DNA of 32,282 nucleotides from positions 1 through 32,282 of the forward strand of contig DATELY010000290.1 in assembly GCA_035276085.1 (NCBI GenBank), read 5' to 3'. Source of the stretch: DATELY01 sp035276085 (GTDB lineage Bacteria > Pseudomonadota > Gammaproteobacteria > Steroidobacterales > Steroidobacteraceae). The translations under genes were made by a program, and so were the position numbers. This document shows positions 7,509 to 16,052 of this stretch, in pieces; position 1 is the stretch's first letter; every line of letters starts with the position of its first letter. The notes under the pieces are model-generated. The model did not search any database and was not told where the DNA came from. It saw only the letters and a list, made by a program, of their open reading frames with translations.

Positions 7509-9599
7509 TCAGGTAAACGTCTTGGATGCTGCCGCAAGCGTCGCGAGCAGCGGCGCAGGCTGCCAACGCCCAGGGTCGTTGGCGTCCGCCGCAAACTGCT
7601 CCAAAGACTTCACGACACCTGGCAGACCGACCTCATTTGCGTAATGCATCGGTCCGCCCCGATGCGTCGGGAAGCCATAGCCGTTGAGCCACACGATGTC
7701 GATATCCGAGGCGCGATACGCGATGCGCTCTTCGAGGATGCGCGCGCCTTCATTCACGAGCGTGTAGATGCACTTCGCGACGATCTCCTCGTCGGTGACG
7801 GGGCGGGCCGTTACCTCCCGCTCGCGGCGAAACGCGTCGATGATTTCAGCCGTTCGTGGATCGGGAACCGGATCTCTCTTGCCCGGTTCGTAGCGGTACC
7901 ACCCTCCCCCGGTCTTTTGCCCGAAGCGGCCCGCCTCACAGATGCGATCCGCTATCCGCGGCGTCGCCAGCGCTGGGTTCAGCTTGGCGCGGTGTTTGCG
8001 AATCGCCCAGCCGATGTCGAGACCGGCAAGATCTCCAACCCGGAATGGGCCCATCGCCATGCCGAATGACTCGAGGGCCTGGTCGACCTGCTGCGGTGAG
8101 GCACCCTGCACCACCAGCTCTTCCGCCACGGCCTGATACTTGTGCAGCATGCGATTGCCGATGAAGCCATCGCACACACCTGCGACCACGGCGACCTTCT
8201 TGATGCGCTTCGCGAGCTGCATGCATGTGAGCAGCACGTCCTCCGCGGTCTTCTCGCCACGCACGACTTCGAGCAGACGCATCACGTGAGCAGGACTGAA
8301 GAAATGCAGACCGATGACGTCCTGCGGCCGCCGGGTGCACTCGGCAATGCGGTTCAGATCGAGTGTCGAGGTGTTGCTCGCGAGAATGGCGCCCGGCTTT
8401 GCAACGGCATCGAGTTGCGAGAAGACCTGCTGCTTCACCTCCATGCTCTCGAACACCGCTTCAACGATGAGGTCGCACGAGCCTAGATCGCCGTAGTGCA
8501 AGGTCGTCTGCAATAGCGCGAGGCGCGCATCGACCTGCGCCTGCGTCAGCTTGCCGCGCTTGACGGAGCTTTCGTAGTTCTTGCGGATGTTGGTCACGCC
8601 ACGATCCAGCGCCTCCTGCGCAGTGTCGAGGAGCCACACAGGCATGCCCGCGTTGAGAAAATTCATGGCGATCCCGCCACCCATCGTGCCGGCGCCAATC
8701 ACGCCGACTTGCGCGACGGCGCGCGGGACTGGCTCTGAGGCCATGCCGGGAATCTTGTTCAGCGCGCGCTCCGCAAAGAACACGTGCCGCAAGGCGCGCG
8801 ATTGCGGCGTCGTCAGCAGCCACTCGAAGTGCGCACGTTCGACGCGCAGTCCTTCCTCGAAGCCGTTCGTCATGCCAGCCGCGATCGCGTCAATACATTT
8901 GAGCGGCGCCGGCAAATGCCGGGACGCTGCAGCAACGCGTTCGCGTGCCGCCGCGATGAGTGCCTCGGCTCCCGCGGCGGAGAGCTCGATGTCGCGCGCG
9001 CGCTGCAACGGCCGGCGTTCGTGCACGATCTTTGCGGCCAACGCAACGGCCGCACGCTGCAGATCGCCGCTCGCCACTTCATCGAGCAACGCCGTGCCTG
9101 CCAGGTCTCTTGCCGGCACCGTCTCGCCCGTCGTGATCATTGCAATGCCGCGTTCCAGACCGACCAACCGCGGCAAACGCTGAGTGCCACCGGCGCCGGG
9201 CATCAACCCCAACTTCACTTCCGGTAGCGCAATCGTTGCCTCGGGCGTGGCGATTCGATAGTGGCAGGCGAGCGCCAATTCCAGGCCACCGCCCAGACAC
9301 ACACCGCTGATGGCCGCGATCACCGGCTTCTCGCACGCTTCGATGGTCCGAATGACCGTTCGCAGCTGCGGTTCCTTCGTTGCAAGCGGGGTGTTGAATT
9401 CGCGCACATCGGCCCCGCCAGAGAATGCACGCTCATTGCCGATCAACACGATCGCATGAACCGCGCCCTCTTCCGAGGCCCGCTGGATGGCAGCGACAAT
9501 GCCTTCTCGAAGTGCGAAGCCCAAGCCATTGACGGGCGGATTGTTCAGCGTGACCACGGCGACTTGACCGCGTACCGCGTATTCGACACTCAGTGACAT
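7509..9599 (-). CDS. Enoyl-CoA hydratase / 3-hydroxyacyl-CoA dehydrogenase fusion (FadJ-like), likely acting as PaaF plus PaaH
   Basis: This 696-residue protein fuses a crotonase domain (about residues 1-190) to a 3-hydroxyacyl-CoA dehydrogenase NAD domain (about 295-480) and two C-terminal dehydrogenase repeats. The two catalytic glutamates of the hydratase are visible in GGGLELALACHYR and LPEVKLGLMPGAGG. The NAD-binding GVIGAGTMGGGIA and the catalytic His in LHFFSPAHVM are also intact. It hydrates an enoyl-CoA and oxidises the resulting 3-hydroxyacyl-CoA. As the last gene of the paa operon, where no separate paaF or paaH is seen, it would convert 2,3-dehydroadipyl-CoA to 3-oxoadipyl-CoA. 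GAGGT precedes the ATG. A general beta-oxidation role is the alternative. Confidence 0.9.
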   Translation of the reverse strand: MSLSVEYAVRGQVAVVTLNNPPVNGLGFALREGIVAAIQRASEEGAVHAIVLIGNERAFSGGADVREFNTPLATKEPQLRTVIRTIEACEKPVIAAISGVCLGGGLELALACHYRIATPEATIALPEVKLGLMPGAGGTQRLPRLVGLERGIAMITTGETVPARDLAGTALLDEVASGDLQRAAVALAAKIVHERRPLQRARDIELSAAGAEALIAAARERVAAASRHLPAPLKCIDAIAAGMTNGFEEGLRVERAHFEWLLTTPQSRALRHVFFAERALNKIPGMASEPVPRAVAQVGVIGAGTMGGGIAMNFLNAGMPVWLLDTAQEALDRGVTNIRKNYESSVKRGKLTQAQVDARLALLQTTLHYGDLGSCDLIVEAVFESMEVKQQVFSQLDAVAKPGAILASNTSTLDLNRIAECTRRPQDVIGLHFFSPAHVMRLLEVVRGEKTAEDVLLTCMQLAKRIKKVAVVAGVCDGFIGNRMLHKYQAVAEELVVQGASPQQVDQALESFGMAMGPFRVGDLAGLDIGWAIRKHRAKLNPALATPRIADRICEAGRFGQKTGGGWYRYEPGKRDPVPDPRTAEIIDAFRREREVTARPVTDEEIVAKCIYTLVNEGARILEERIAYRASDIDIVWLNGYGFPTHRGGPMHYANEVGLPGVVKSLEQFAADANDPGRWQPAPLLATLAAASKTFT

Positions 9600-9620
9600 C
9601 GGGACCTCGTATGCGTGGAG

Positions 9621-9652
9621 AAAGCGGTTGGCGGTTGGTCAGAACGCGCTGA
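9621..9652. repeat. GCGGTT-rich intergenic repeat, copy A
   Basis: This segment begins GAAAGCGGTTGGCGGTT, identical over 17 bases to copy B near 10480, then continues GGTC and a degenerate CAGA...CGCTGA tail also found in copy B. It lies between the paaG stop and the ribosome binding site of the next gene. Confidence 0.55.
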
Positions 9653-9664
9653 CGCGCGAGCAGC

Positions 9665-10456
9665 CTACTGACCAGTGAACTTCGCAGGGCGTTTTTCGAT
9701 GAAGGCGGCAACGCCCTCTGCATAGTCGCGTGATCGACCCAGTTCCCGCTGAAAGTCCCGTTCGAGATTGAGGTGTTCCTCCAGCGAGTTTCTGGAAGAG
9801 GCGTAGATGGCCTCTTTCGTCCGGGCAAGCCCTCGCGTCGGTGCCGCCGCGAGTTGCCGGCTCAAGCTGTCGACTGCGGCATCGAATTCATCATCCTCGA
9901 CGCAGCGCCAGATCAAACCCCACTGTTGCGCCTGTTCGGCTGAGAGCTTGTCTCCCAACAGCGCGAGTCCCATCGCGCGTGCCATGCCGACCAGCCGCGG
10001 CAAATACCACGTTCCGCCCGAATCGGGCACGAGTCCGAGTTTGTTGAAGGGCTGAACGAAGCTGGCCGACTTCTTGGCGATCACCAGATCGCAGGCAAGC
10101 GCAACGTTGGCGCCTGCTCCTGCCGCAACACCGTTGACGGCTGCAATCACGGGCATCTGCAACCGCCGCAGTGCGAGCACCAGCGGTTTATAGTGATTCT
10201 CGATCGATTCACCCAGATCGACTCCTTGAGCACCAGGGGCGACCGCGCGATCCCCCAGATCCTGTCCGGCACAAAACCCGCGGCCTGCGCCGGTCAATAC
10301 GAGTACGCGTGCCGTGGAGTCTTTGCTCACCTGATGGATCGCTGCCCGCAACTCGAGGTGCATCTGAACATTGAAGCTGTTCAGGCGATCGGGACGATTC
10401 ATGGTGAGTCGCGCGACACCGTCCGTTACGTCGAACAGAATGTGTTGATAGCTCAT
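9665..10456 (-). CDS. paaG: 1,2-epoxyphenylacetyl-CoA isomerase, PaaG
   Basis: The 263-residue crotonase-fold enzyme isomerises ring-1,2-epoxyphenylacetyl-CoA to oxepin-CoA and later moves a double bond in the opened chain. It shows the oxyanion-hole segments AGRGFCAGQDLGD and GVAAGAGANVALACD, and the PaaG-specific catalytic Asp in LVPDSGGTWYLPRLVG. Length agrees with E. coli PaaG (262). The frame is open to 10534, but the ATG at 10456 has GAGGAA eight bases upstream and starts where family members start. It lies between paaK and the hydratase/dehydrogenase fusion, flanked on both sides by copies of a small repeat. Confidence 0.95.
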   Translation of the reverse strand: MSYQHILFDVTDGVARLTMNRPDRLNSFNVQMHLELRAAIHQVSKDSTARVLVLTGAGRGFCAGQDLGDRAVAPGAQGVDLGESIENHYKPLVLALRRLQMPVIAAVNGVAAGAGANVALACDLVIAKKSASFVQPFNKLGLVPDSGGTWYLPRLVGMARAMGLALLGDKLSAEQAQQWGLIWRCVEDDEFDAAVDSLSRQLAAAPTRGLARTKEAIYASSRNSLEEHLNLERDFQRELGRSRDYAEGVAAFIEKRPAKFTGQ

Positions 10457-10480
10457 GTGCGGATTTCCTCGTTCTCTGGA

Positions 10481-10524
10481 AAGCGGTTGGCGGTTAGCGG
10501 TAGCGGTTGGTCCAGAGCCGCTGA
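10481..10524. repeat. GCGGTT-rich intergenic repeat, copy B
   Basis: The segment contains four GCGGT(T)-type units in a row (GCGGTTG, GCGGTTA, GCGGTA, GCGGTTG), then a GGTCCAGAG...CGCTGA tail matching copy A at 9621-9652. Relative to copy A it carries about 13 extra bases of the same unit. It sits just 3' of the paaK stop on the coding strand and upstream of the paaG ribosome binding site. Confidence 0.55.
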
Positions 10525-10534
10525 TGCACTTCAT

Positions 10535-11848
10535 TCATTTCTGTTTGGGACGCCGATCGATCACGCGTTGGGCCTTGCCCAGCGAGCGCGGTACTTGATC
10601 CGGCACACACACCACTTGAACGCTGATCCCAATGTAGGACTTGATGTGGTGCGACAGCGCTCGCGCGGCGACCGCACGCTCTGCTTCCGGCGTTTGCTGC
10701 CCGTTTGCCGGCTCCACCTTCACGATGAGAGCATCCAGATTGCCATCACGGATGATCTCTATCTGATAATGCGGTGAGAGTTGCTCCTGCTTGAGGATCA
10801 ACTCTTCGATCTGGGTTGGGAATACGTTGACACCCCGGATGATCATCATGTCGTCGGAACGACCGGTTATCTTGGCCATGCGCCGCATCGAGCGTGCCGT
10901 CGGCGGCAGCAGCCTCGTGAGATCCCGCGTGCGATAGCGAATCACCGGGAGCGCTTCTTTGGTCAAAGAGGTCAGAACGAGTTCGCCTTCCTCACCATCA
11001 GGCAAAACCTGGCCGGTGATCGGATCGATGATCTCCGGATAGAAGTGATCCTCCCAGATGACCGGCCCATCCTTCGTCTCGATGCATTCCTGAGCGACAC
11101 CGGGACCCATCACTTCCGAGAGTCCGTAGATGTCTACTGCCTGCAGCCCCATGCGATCCTCGATTTCGGCACGCATGCCTTCAGTCCAGGGCTCAGCACC
11201 GAAGATGCCAATGCGCAGCGAACTGGCGCGTGCATCGAGACCCTGGCGTTCGAATTCCTCGACGATGTTCAGCATGTACGAAGGCGTGACCATGATGATG
11301 TCGGGCCGAAAATCCGTAATGAGCTGCACCTGCTTCTCAGTCTGTCCGCCGGACATGGGAATGACCGTGCAACCCAATCGCTCCGCGCCGTAGTGCGCAC
11401 CCAACCCACCCGTGAACAGGCCATACCCGTAAGCCACGTGAACGATGTCGCCTGGACGCCCACCGGCTGCACGGATCGATCGAGCAACGAGAGTCGCCCA
11501 GGTTTCGATATCGCGTGCGGAGTACGCCACGACCGTGGGCTTGCCCGTGGTCCCACTGGAGGCATGGATACGCGCGACTCGCTCGCGCGGAATCGCCAAC
11601 AGGCCAAATGGATAGCTGTCGCGAAAGTCCTGCTTCGTCAAGAAAGGAAAGCGCGACAGGTCCTCGAGCGAGCGCAGGTCACCGGGAGCGACGCCCTGGC
11701 TGACGCATTTGGCACGAAAATGAGGGACATGCTCATAAGCATGTGCAATTGACCATCGCAAGCGCTCGAGTTGCAGCGCCCGCAACTCGTCGATGCTGGC
11801 GCGTTCGATAGGCTCGAGATCTGTTGATTCAGGTTTGTACGTCGTCAT
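10535..11848 (-). CDS. paaK: Phenylacetate-CoA ligase, PaaK
   Basis: The 437-residue AMP-forming ligase activates phenylacetate with ATP and CoA, the first committed step of the pathway. The phosphate-binding loop ASSGTTGKPT is at residues 96-105. Later come the IYGLSEVMGPGVAQEC adenine/carboxylate region, the RYRTRDLTRLLPP hinge Asp, and the GRSDDMMIIRGVNVFPTQIE lid typical of PaaK. Length matches the family (430-440). The ATG is preceded by AAGGGGGA. It lies downstream of the EthD-family gene across a 152-base gap in which I see no gene, and upstream of paaG. Confidence 0.96.
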   Translation of the reverse strand: MTTYKPESTDLEPIERASIDELRALQLERLRWSIAHAYEHVPHFRAKCVSQGVAPGDLRSLEDLSRFPFLTKQDFRDSYPFGLLAIPRERVARIHASSGTTGKPTVVAYSARDIETWATLVARSIRAAGGRPGDIVHVAYGYGLFTGGLGAHYGAERLGCTVIPMSGGQTEKQVQLITDFRPDIIMVTPSYMLNIVEEFERQGLDARASSLRIGIFGAEPWTEGMRAEIEDRMGLQAVDIYGLSEVMGPGVAQECIETKDGPVIWEDHFYPEIIDPITGQVLPDGEEGELVLTSLTKEALPVIRYRTRDLTRLLPPTARSMRRMAKITGRSDDMMIIRGVNVFPTQIEELILKQEQLSPHYQIEIIRDGNLDALIVKVEPANGQQTPEAERAVAARALSHHIKSYIGISVQVVCVPDQVPRSLGKAQRVIDRRPKQK

Positions 11849-12000
11849 GTCTGTCCCCCTTCACGGCCAGAGGGCTGATTCGAGCTTGCAACTCGACGCC
11901 ATATGCCTCATGGCTGCCGCTGAGGCACGCTTTACCGGACCGCCTACGATTACCCTTCTGCCGCTACATCCGCACGAACGCCGATGAGCCGGCAGTACAT

Positions 12001-12303
12001 TCAGTCCGCGGTCACTGCAGCCAGCGTCACGATATCGGCCGCGAACTGCCGCAGATCCTTACCGGCTGCGCGGTTCTCCGGTGAGGCCATGGCCGCTTTG
12101 AACGTTGCTTCATCTGCAAAGTGCATTTCTGCGAGCAGGTAGAAAGGAGCTTCACCGCCCCAGGGCGGAGAGATGCCGCGATTGATCACCAGCGCCTGAA
12201 GCCCAGGGATGGCTTTGACCAACGGCGTGTGCACGTCCGCGTAATGCCGCTCGAAGGCGGCGACATCGGCCGGTTGCCGATACAACGCAATCAGTTTGTA
12301 CAT
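12001..12303 (-). CDS. EthD-family small protein (dimeric alpha/beta barrel)
   Basis: The 100-residue protein starts MYKLIALYRQPADVAAFERH and has the YADVHTPLVKAIPGL motif of the EthD family, small ferredoxin-like proteins that form dimeric alpha/beta barrels. The founding member is needed for ethyl tert-butyl ether degradation, but its chemistry is unresolved, and some relatives are isomerases or decarboxylases. It begins 5 bases after the paaZ stop, so it is surely co-transcribed and probably translated with paaZ. E. coli paa lacks such a gene. A role in handling a reactive intermediate around the ring-opening step is possible but not shown by the sequence. Confidence 0.88.
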   Translation of the reverse strand: MYKLIALYRQPADVAAFERHYADVHTPLVKAIPGLQALVINRGISPPWGGEAPFYLLAEMHFADEATFKAAMASPENRAAGKDLRQFAADIVTLAAVTAD

Positions 12304-12308
12304 GATGA

Positions 12309-14354
12309 CTATCCCAACACGTCCGGCACTGCGTGCACGCTCACCATGGTCAGCACTTCATAGGCGGCCACGGTCTCCTCGGCCTGATTCGTAATCTCCG
12401 TGTCCCAACGCACTTCGCCCCAGCCCTTGTCAGCGCGCAGCGACTTCTCCTTGCACGTGAGCCGCACCTTGATGCGATCTCCCGGCTTCACCGGTTTGAC
12501 GAATCTCAGATTGTCCAACCCGTAGTTGCCGAGAACCGGGCCGTAGGCCGGATCGACGAACAAGCCGGCCGCGGCAGAGATCAAGAAATACCCGTGCGCC
12601 ACACGACCGCCGAACAGCGGATTGCGAGCAGCCTCCGAGTCGCTCATGTGCGCGTAGAACGTGTCACCCGTGAGCTGAGCGAATTGCTCGATGTCCGCAA
12701 CCGTCACCTCGCGTTCGCTCGAATTGAAGGTATCGCCGATTTGCAGTTCGTTGAGAGGTTTGCGAAATGGGTGTGCCCCCGGATTGCGCTGCACAGCGCC
12801 GCGTATCCAGCGCTGGCCCACTGCAGTCAGTGCGTCTGGAGAACCTTGCACGGCCACGCGCTGCATGTAGTGCGTCACACCGCGAATGCCACCCAGCTCC
12901 TCGCCGCCGCCTGCGCGGCCGGGCCCGCCATGAACGAGATGCGCGAGTGGTGAACCATGCCCCGTGGATTCCTTGGCGCAGTGTCGGTTGGCGATCAACA
13001 GACGGCCGTGATACGGAGCCAGGCCCAGCGCCAGTTGCGCCGCAATCTGGTCATCTGCGGTGAAGATGGAGCCGACGAGGCTGCCCTGACCGCGGCGTGC
13101 AAGCCGAATGGCGTCCGGCACATCCGTATACGGGATCAATGTCGATACCGGCCCAAAGGCCTCCACTTCATGCACTGCGCGAGCGCCATGCACGTCACGG
13201 CAGCGCAAGAGCGTCGGCCGCACGAACGCCCCATTGCTGGAGAGCCCGGCAGGATTCGAATCCGGGTCACCGAACAGAACATCGGCTTCCTCACGCAGCC
13301 GCTTGATGTTGGCAAGCACTTCTTTGCGCTGGTCGAGGCCGGCCAACGGGCCCATGCGCACGTTCTCACTGCGTGGATCGCCAACGACGATCTTGCCCAA
13401 TGCCTCGCGCAATGCGTCGGCTACTGCATCTGCACTGGCAGCGGGCACGAGTGCGCGACGGATGGCTGTGCATTTCTGGCCAGCCTTCACGGTCATCTCG
13501 CGGACGACTTCTTTCACGAACAGATCGAACTCAGGGGTGCCAGGCACTGCATCCGGCCCGAGGATGCAGGCATTGAGCGAATCGGTTTCAGCGGTGAAAC
13601 GAACGGAGTTGCGCAGAACGGTCGGGTGAGCGCGCAGCTTGAACGCCGTCGCCGCCGAGCCGGTAAATGCCACGACGTCCTGGCATTCGAGATGATCGAA
13701 CAGATCGCCCAAGCTGCCACAAATCAGCTGCAGAGCGCCCTGCGGCAGCAGGCCCGAATCGACGATGCGCCGGACGACGCGCTCCGTCAGATACGAGGTT
13801 ACGGTCGCGGGCTTGACGATGGCAGGGACGCCTGCCAGCAGCGCAGGCGCCAATTTTTCCAGCATGCCCCAGACCGGAAAATTGAATGCGTTGATGTGCA
13901 CGGCGACGCCTTCGAGCGGTACCCAGATGTGCTGGCCCACGAACGTGCCGTTCTTCGATATCGCTTCCGGAGGGCCGTCGAGCAGAATGCGACTGTTCGG
14001 CAGTTCGCGCTGGCCCTTGCTGGCAAACACCGCCATGGTGCCGGTACCGCCATCGATATCGACCCACGAGTCTGTCTTGGTCGCACCCGTGCAATACGAA
14101 AGCGCGTAGAACTCCTCTTTGTACTGCATGAGATGCTTGACGAGCCCGCGCAACATGCCCGCGCGCTCGTGGAATGTCATCTCACGCAGCGCCGGACCGC
14201 CAACCGTGCGCGCATGGTCCGCAGCGTCTTTTACATTGATTCCGGCGGCGCTGGTCGACGCAATCACCTCTCCAGTCGAGGCATCGCGCAAATCGACCAC
14301 ATCCTTATCGGCGCGCTGCCAGCGACCGCAAACATAGTTCTCGAGTTGACTCAT
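12309..14354 (-). CDS. paaZ: Bifunctional oxepin-CoA hydrolase / 3-oxo-5,6-dehydrosuberyl-CoA semialdehyde dehydrogenase, PaaZ
   Basis: The 681-residue protein equals E. coli PaaZ in length. An N-terminal aldehyde dehydrogenase (about 1-520) is followed by a C-terminal MaoC hot-dog hydratase (about 540-680). The hydratase opens the oxepin-CoA ring, and the resulting aldehyde is oxidised with NADP. Visible catalytic parts are the Glu in FTAETDSLN, the Cys in KAGQKCTAIRRAL, and the hydratase Asp/His motif in LTGDTFYAHMSDSEA and GGRVAHGYF. The frame is open further upstream, but GAGGAG is spaced seven bases from the ATG at 14354; the adjacent ATG at 14357 is the alternative. Both halves look intact, so no separate aldehyde dehydrogenase is needed. 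Confidence 0.97.
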   Translation of the reverse strand: MSQLENYVCGRWQRADKDVVDLRDASTGEVIASTSAAGINVKDAADHARTVGGPALREMTFHERAGMLRGLVKHLMQYKEEFYALSYCTGATKTDSWVDIDGGTGTMAVFASKGQRELPNSRILLDGPPEAISKNGTFVGQHIWVPLEGVAVHINAFNFPVWGMLEKLAPALLAGVPAIVKPATVTSYLTERVVRRIVDSGLLPQGALQLICGSLGDLFDHLECQDVVAFTGSAATAFKLRAHPTVLRNSVRFTAETDSLNACILGPDAVPGTPEFDLFVKEVVREMTVKAGQKCTAIRRALVPAASADAVADALREALGKIVVGDPRSENVRMGPLAGLDQRKEVLANIKRLREEADVLFGDPDSNPAGLSSNGAFVRPTLLRCRDVHGARAVHEVEAFGPVSTLIPYTDVPDAIRLARRGQGSLVGSIFTADDQIAAQLALGLAPYHGRLLIANRHCAKESTGHGSPLAHLVHGGPGRAGGGEELGGIRGVTHYMQRVAVQGSPDALTAVGQRWIRGAVQRNPGAHPFRKPLNELQIGDTFNSSEREVTVADIEQFAQLTGDTFYAHMSDSEAARNPLFGGRVAHGYFLISAAAGLFVDPAYGPVLGNYGLDNLRFVKPVKPGDRIKVRLTCKEKSLRADKGWGEVRWDTEITNQAEETVAAYEVLTMVSVHAVPDVLG

Positions 14355-14373
14355 CATCGTTCTCCTCAACAGG

Positions 14374-15576
14374 CTAGACGCGCTCAATCGCCATCGCGAT
14401 GCCCTGCCCCACGCCGATACACATCGTGCACAGCGCGAAACGCCCGCCGCTGCGCTCGAGCTGATTGATCGCTGTCGTCGCGAGTCGAGCACCACTCATT
14501 CCGAGTGGATGACCCAATGCAATCGCGCCGCCGTTAGGGTTGACCTGCGCGGCGTCATCGGGCAGACCCAACTGTCGCAGCACGGCCAGGGCTTGAGCGG
14601 CGAAAGCCTCGTTGAGCTCGATGACATCGAACTGATCCAGTGCCAGATCGAGACGCCCCAGCAGCTTGCGCGTGGCAGGCGCCGGACCGATCCCCATGAT
14701 GCGAGGCTCCACGCCTGCCGCAGCGGCACCCAACACACGTGCCTTGGGCGTAAGACCGAAGCGCTTCGCCGCACTCTCACTTGCCAACAGCACGGCACAA
14801 GCACCGTCATTCACGCCCGAAGCGTTGCCGGCAGTCACGGTTCCATTGGCGCGGAACGGCGTACCGAGTTTCGCGAGCGCTTCCAGCGTCGTCTCGCGCG
14901 GGTGCTCGTCGCGCTTGACCAGGATCGGTTCCCCCTTGCGCACCGGAATCGTGACCGGCGTGATCTCCACATCGAACACACCGCTCGCTTGTGCTCGAAG
15001 CGCGCGTTGCTGGCTGCGTAGCGCAAAGGCATCTTGATCTGCGCGCGAGATGCCGAACTGCTCGGCAACGTTCTCTCCCGTCTCCGGCATGGAGTCGACG
15101 CCGTACTGCTTCTTCAACAGCGGATTGACGAAGCGCCAGCCGATCGTGGTATCGAACATCTGTACGTCGCGCGCGAAAGCGCTGTCCGATTTCGACATGA
15201 CGAACGGCGCACGGCTCATGCTTTCCACGCCACCGGCCAACACCAGTTCGGCCTCGCCCGCGCGGATCATGCGAGCAGCGCTGGCGATTGCATCGAGACC
15301 CGAGCCGCAAAGCCGATTGAGCGTGGCACCGGGAACATCCACCGGCAGGCCGGCGAGCAGCGCCGCCATACGAGCGACGTTGCGATTGTCCTCGCCTGCC
15401 TGATTCGCGCAGCCGAGAATCACGTCGTCGAGCCGTGCCCAGTCGACACCACGATTGCGCTCGATCAAGGCCTTGATAGGGATGGCGGCGAGGTCGTCCG
15501 TGCGTACGCTGGACAGCACTCCGCCATAGCGGCCGATCGGCGTGCGCGTGGCGTCACAAATAAAAGCTTCGGTCAT
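14374..15576 (-). CDS. paaJ: 3-oxoadipyl-CoA / 3-oxo-5,6-dehydrosuberyl-CoA thiolase, PaaJ
   Basis: The 400-residue thiolase has the nucleophilic Cys90 in LNRLCGSGLDA, the catalytic His in GGAIALGHPLGMSGAR and the second Cys in LCTMCIGVGQG. Sequence and length fit PcaF/PaaJ thiolases, which release acetyl-CoA twice in the pathway and end with succinyl-CoA. The start overlaps the paaI stop as ATGA, and paaZ begins 19 bases downstream. A PcaF role in beta-ketoadipate degradation is the main alternative, but the operon context favours PaaJ. Confidence 0.95.
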   Translation of the reverse strand: MTEAFICDATRTPIGRYGGVLSSVRTDDLAAIPIKALIERNRGVDWARLDDVILGCANQAGEDNRNVARMAALLAGLPVDVPGATLNRLCGSGLDAIASAARMIRAGEAELVLAGGVESMSRAPFVMSKSDSAFARDVQMFDTTIGWRFVNPLLKKQYGVDSMPETGENVAEQFGISRADQDAFALRSQQRALRAQASGVFDVEITPVTIPVRKGEPILVKRDEHPRETTLEALAKLGTPFRANGTVTAGNASGVNDGACAVLLASESAAKRFGLTPKARVLGAAAAGVEPRIMGIGPAPATRKLLGRLDLALDQFDVIELNEAFAAQALAVLRQLGLPDDAAQVNPNGGAIALGHPLGMSGARLATTAINQLERSGGRFALCTMCIGVGQGIAMAIERV

Positions 15577-16052
15577 TTCTCGACTCCTGAAACCGTTTCG
15601 AGGACGCGGCCTGCGATGCGATGCGAGCGACCGCGAAAAAGTGCCAATTGCGTGCCGGCCTGGTTCACGATGCTCACCTCATACAGCCCGCTGCGACCGC
15701 CTCGCCAAAGTTCTTTCGCCGTCGCAATCACATCATCACCCAGGCGCGCGGGTGCCAGAAAATCGATGCTGGCACCGGCGGCCACCGCGTTGTCGCCATG
15801 CGAGTTGCAGGCGAACGCGAACGCGGAATCCGCCAGCGTGAACAGCAGGCCGCCGTGACAGAGCTCATGTCCATTCAGCATGTCCGCGCGCACGCGCATG
15901 GAGACCCTGGCTTCACCCAGGCCCACGCTTTCGAGCTTCATCCCCAGAGCCTGGGATGCGCGATCCGCTCCAAGCAGCGCGTCTGCCACCTTCACAGCGA
16001 GCGCTGCGCGGTCATGGCTCGCGGATGGATCGTCGGTGCGATCACTTTTCAT
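15573..16052 (-). CDS. paaI: Hydroxyphenylacetyl-CoA thioesterase, PaaI
   Basis: This 159-residue single hot-dog protein carries the PaaI motif GHELCHGGLLFTLADSAFAF, with the HGG turn and catalytic Asp. It hydrolyses dead-end phenylacetyl-CoA derivatives to free CoA and is thought to protect the pathway. It overlaps paaE by 11 bases at its start and paaJ by 4 bases at its end, so translation is tightly coupled. It is slightly longer than E. coli PaaI (140), owing to an N-terminal extension of about 20 polar residues. Confidence 0.93.
   Translation of the reverse strand: MKSDRTDDPSASHDRAALAVKVADALLGADRASQALGMKLESVGLGEARVSMRVRADMLNGHELCHGGLLFTLADSAFAFACNSHGDNAVAAGASIDFLAPARLGDDVIATAKELWRGGRSGLYEVSIVNQAGTQLALFRGRSHRIAGRVLETVSGVEK

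Noticed and set aside
5782..7566. Long open frame of 594 codons on the minus strand
   Set aside because: It lies opposite gabD and the end of iclR, reads as low-complexity His/Arg/Gly-rich sequence, and has no family motif.
12957..14468. Long open frame of 503 codons on the plus strand
   Set aside because: It is wholly antisense to paaZ, whose motifs are clear; long antisense frames are expected in GC-rich DNA with strong third-position bias.
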